A DNA stretch of 64,000 nucleotides from the NCBI GenBank assembly GCA_017882285.1, contig JADGPS010000001.1, positions 86,984 through 150,983 of the forward strand, read 5' to 3'. The translations under genes were made by a program, and so were the position numbers. The notes beneath the pieces were generated by a model that searched no databases, was not told where the DNA came from, and saw nothing but the letters and a program-made list of their open reading frames with translations. This DNA comes from Paludibacter sp. Lineage in GTDB: Bacteria > Bacteroidota > Bacteroidia > Bacteroidales > Paludibacteraceae. Below are positions 63,526 to 64,000 of the stretch, one piece after another. The stretch's first letter is position 1. Each line of letters starts with the position of its first letter.

Positions 63526-63550
63526 AAATTTATAAATTACAAATCAATCA

Positions 63551-64000
63551 ATGAAAAGAATATTTTATATATTGATGATGAGCACGTTGATATTGTCTGT
63601 CACGGCTCAAAAGGAAAGTGCTGATGTTCGCTCCGGGAATAAATTATATAAAGCCTCGAAATTTACCGAAGCTGAAATTGCTTATCGGAAAGGACTTCTT
63701 AAAAACAAAAATTCCTTTGAAGCCAATTATAATCTTGGTAATGCATTGTTTAGACAAAAAAAATATGCCGAAGCACTTGAGCAATACAATAATGCATTAG
63801 CTTTACAACCCAAAGAAAAAGAAAAAATTGCTGCAACTTACCATAATACCGGAAATTCATTATTGGTTGACAATAAAATAGAAGAAAGTATAAAAGCTTA
63901 CGAAAAAGCTTTGAAAAATAATCCGAAAGACAATGATACCCGATATAATCTTGCTTATGCTCAGGCATTGTTGAAAAAGCAACAAAACAAAGATAAAAAT
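63551..64000 (+). CDS. batC: BatC-like TPR protein, 3' end cut by window
   Basis: 150 codons visible, open at the window end. Signal peptide (MKRIFYILMMSTLILSVTAQ) then tandem TPR units: ADVRSGNKLYKASKFTEAEI, NLGNALFRQKKYAEALEQYNNAL and TGNSLLVDNKIEESIKAYEKAL. In the Bat operon BatC is a TPR membrane- or periplasm-located scaffold. The C-terminus is unknown. Confidence 0.85.
   Translation, partial: MKRIFYILMMSTLILSVTAQKESADVRSGNKLYKASKFTEAEIAYRKGLLKNKNSFEANYNLGNALFRQKKYAEALEQYNNALALQPKEKEKIAATYHNTGNSLLVDNKIEESIKAYEKALKNNPKDNDTRYNLAYAQALLKKQQNKDKN

Overview
This 64 kb window is chromosomal DNA of a low-GC Bacteroidota, most likely order Bacteroidales. Four things point there. Promoters have the form TTTG/TTG-N19-20-TAnnTTTG. 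LysRS and S1 are the long Bacteroidota forms. Typical neighbourhoods are present: rpmB-rpmG-DUF4295-ftsY-rimO, sigma-54 activator-lptE-TPR-secG, and MoxR-DUF58-BatA-BatB-BatC. The arabinose regulator is of the Nudix (AraR) type rather than AraC. A Paludibacter-like relative is a guess only. There is no tRNA, rRNA, CRISPR array, prophage or defence island. The only mobile DNA is a dead IS630-type remnant.

Layout. 1-4154 (minus): 3'-truncated gpi, then lysS-gpsA. 4386-6573 (plus): a sugar-kinase/RapZ C-terminal-domain fusion and a MurU-like nucleotidyltransferase, probably a cell-wall sugar salvage pair. 6664-14344 (minus): a complete arabinose operon, araR-araD-araA-araB-mutarotase-Na+/sugar symporter, with a palindromic operator candidate upstream of araR. 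14700-20541 (minus): lipid kinase, aroC, slyD-type FKBP, lptD. 20730-26662 (plus): amidase, MlaD-like MCE protein, dnaA, a pRiA4b ORF-3-like protein, miaA. 27187-29208: an orphan winged-helix protein, then metK behind a strong promoter and a SAM-II-like riboswitch. 30182-35648: MarR-EmrA-EmrB-TolC efflux operon and a secreted SGNH hydrolase. 35706-40004: a lineage-specific region with a three-repeat protein, a tiny ORF, rpsA with an internally duplicated acidic N-terminus, and the DUF4236/IS630 scar. 40135-48302: thrS, then a TolQ-ExbD-ExbD-TonB-PstS-like-TPR operon. 48515-53401: orphan sigma-54 activator, lptE, TPR-like protein, secG, DUF3109, cinA. 53558-58160: ribosomal protein/ftsY/rimO block, then two HU-family genes, the second with a membrane segment and a LysM-like domain. 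58411-64000: MoxR/DUF58/Bat operon, cut by the window end inside batC.

Functional themes are envelope biogenesis (LptD, LptE, MlaD-like, amidase, SecG, Ton system, Bat), translation (LysRS, ThrRS, S1, L28, L33, RimO, MiaA) and pentose use. The least conventional items are the SAM-II-like aptamer whose 3' strand contains the start codon of a 29-codon leader ORF, the kinase-RapZ fusion beside MurU, and the membrane-anchored HU-LysM protein. Short near-tandem word-like repeats fill many spacers just ahead of start codons, and several operons end in closely related hairpin terminators.
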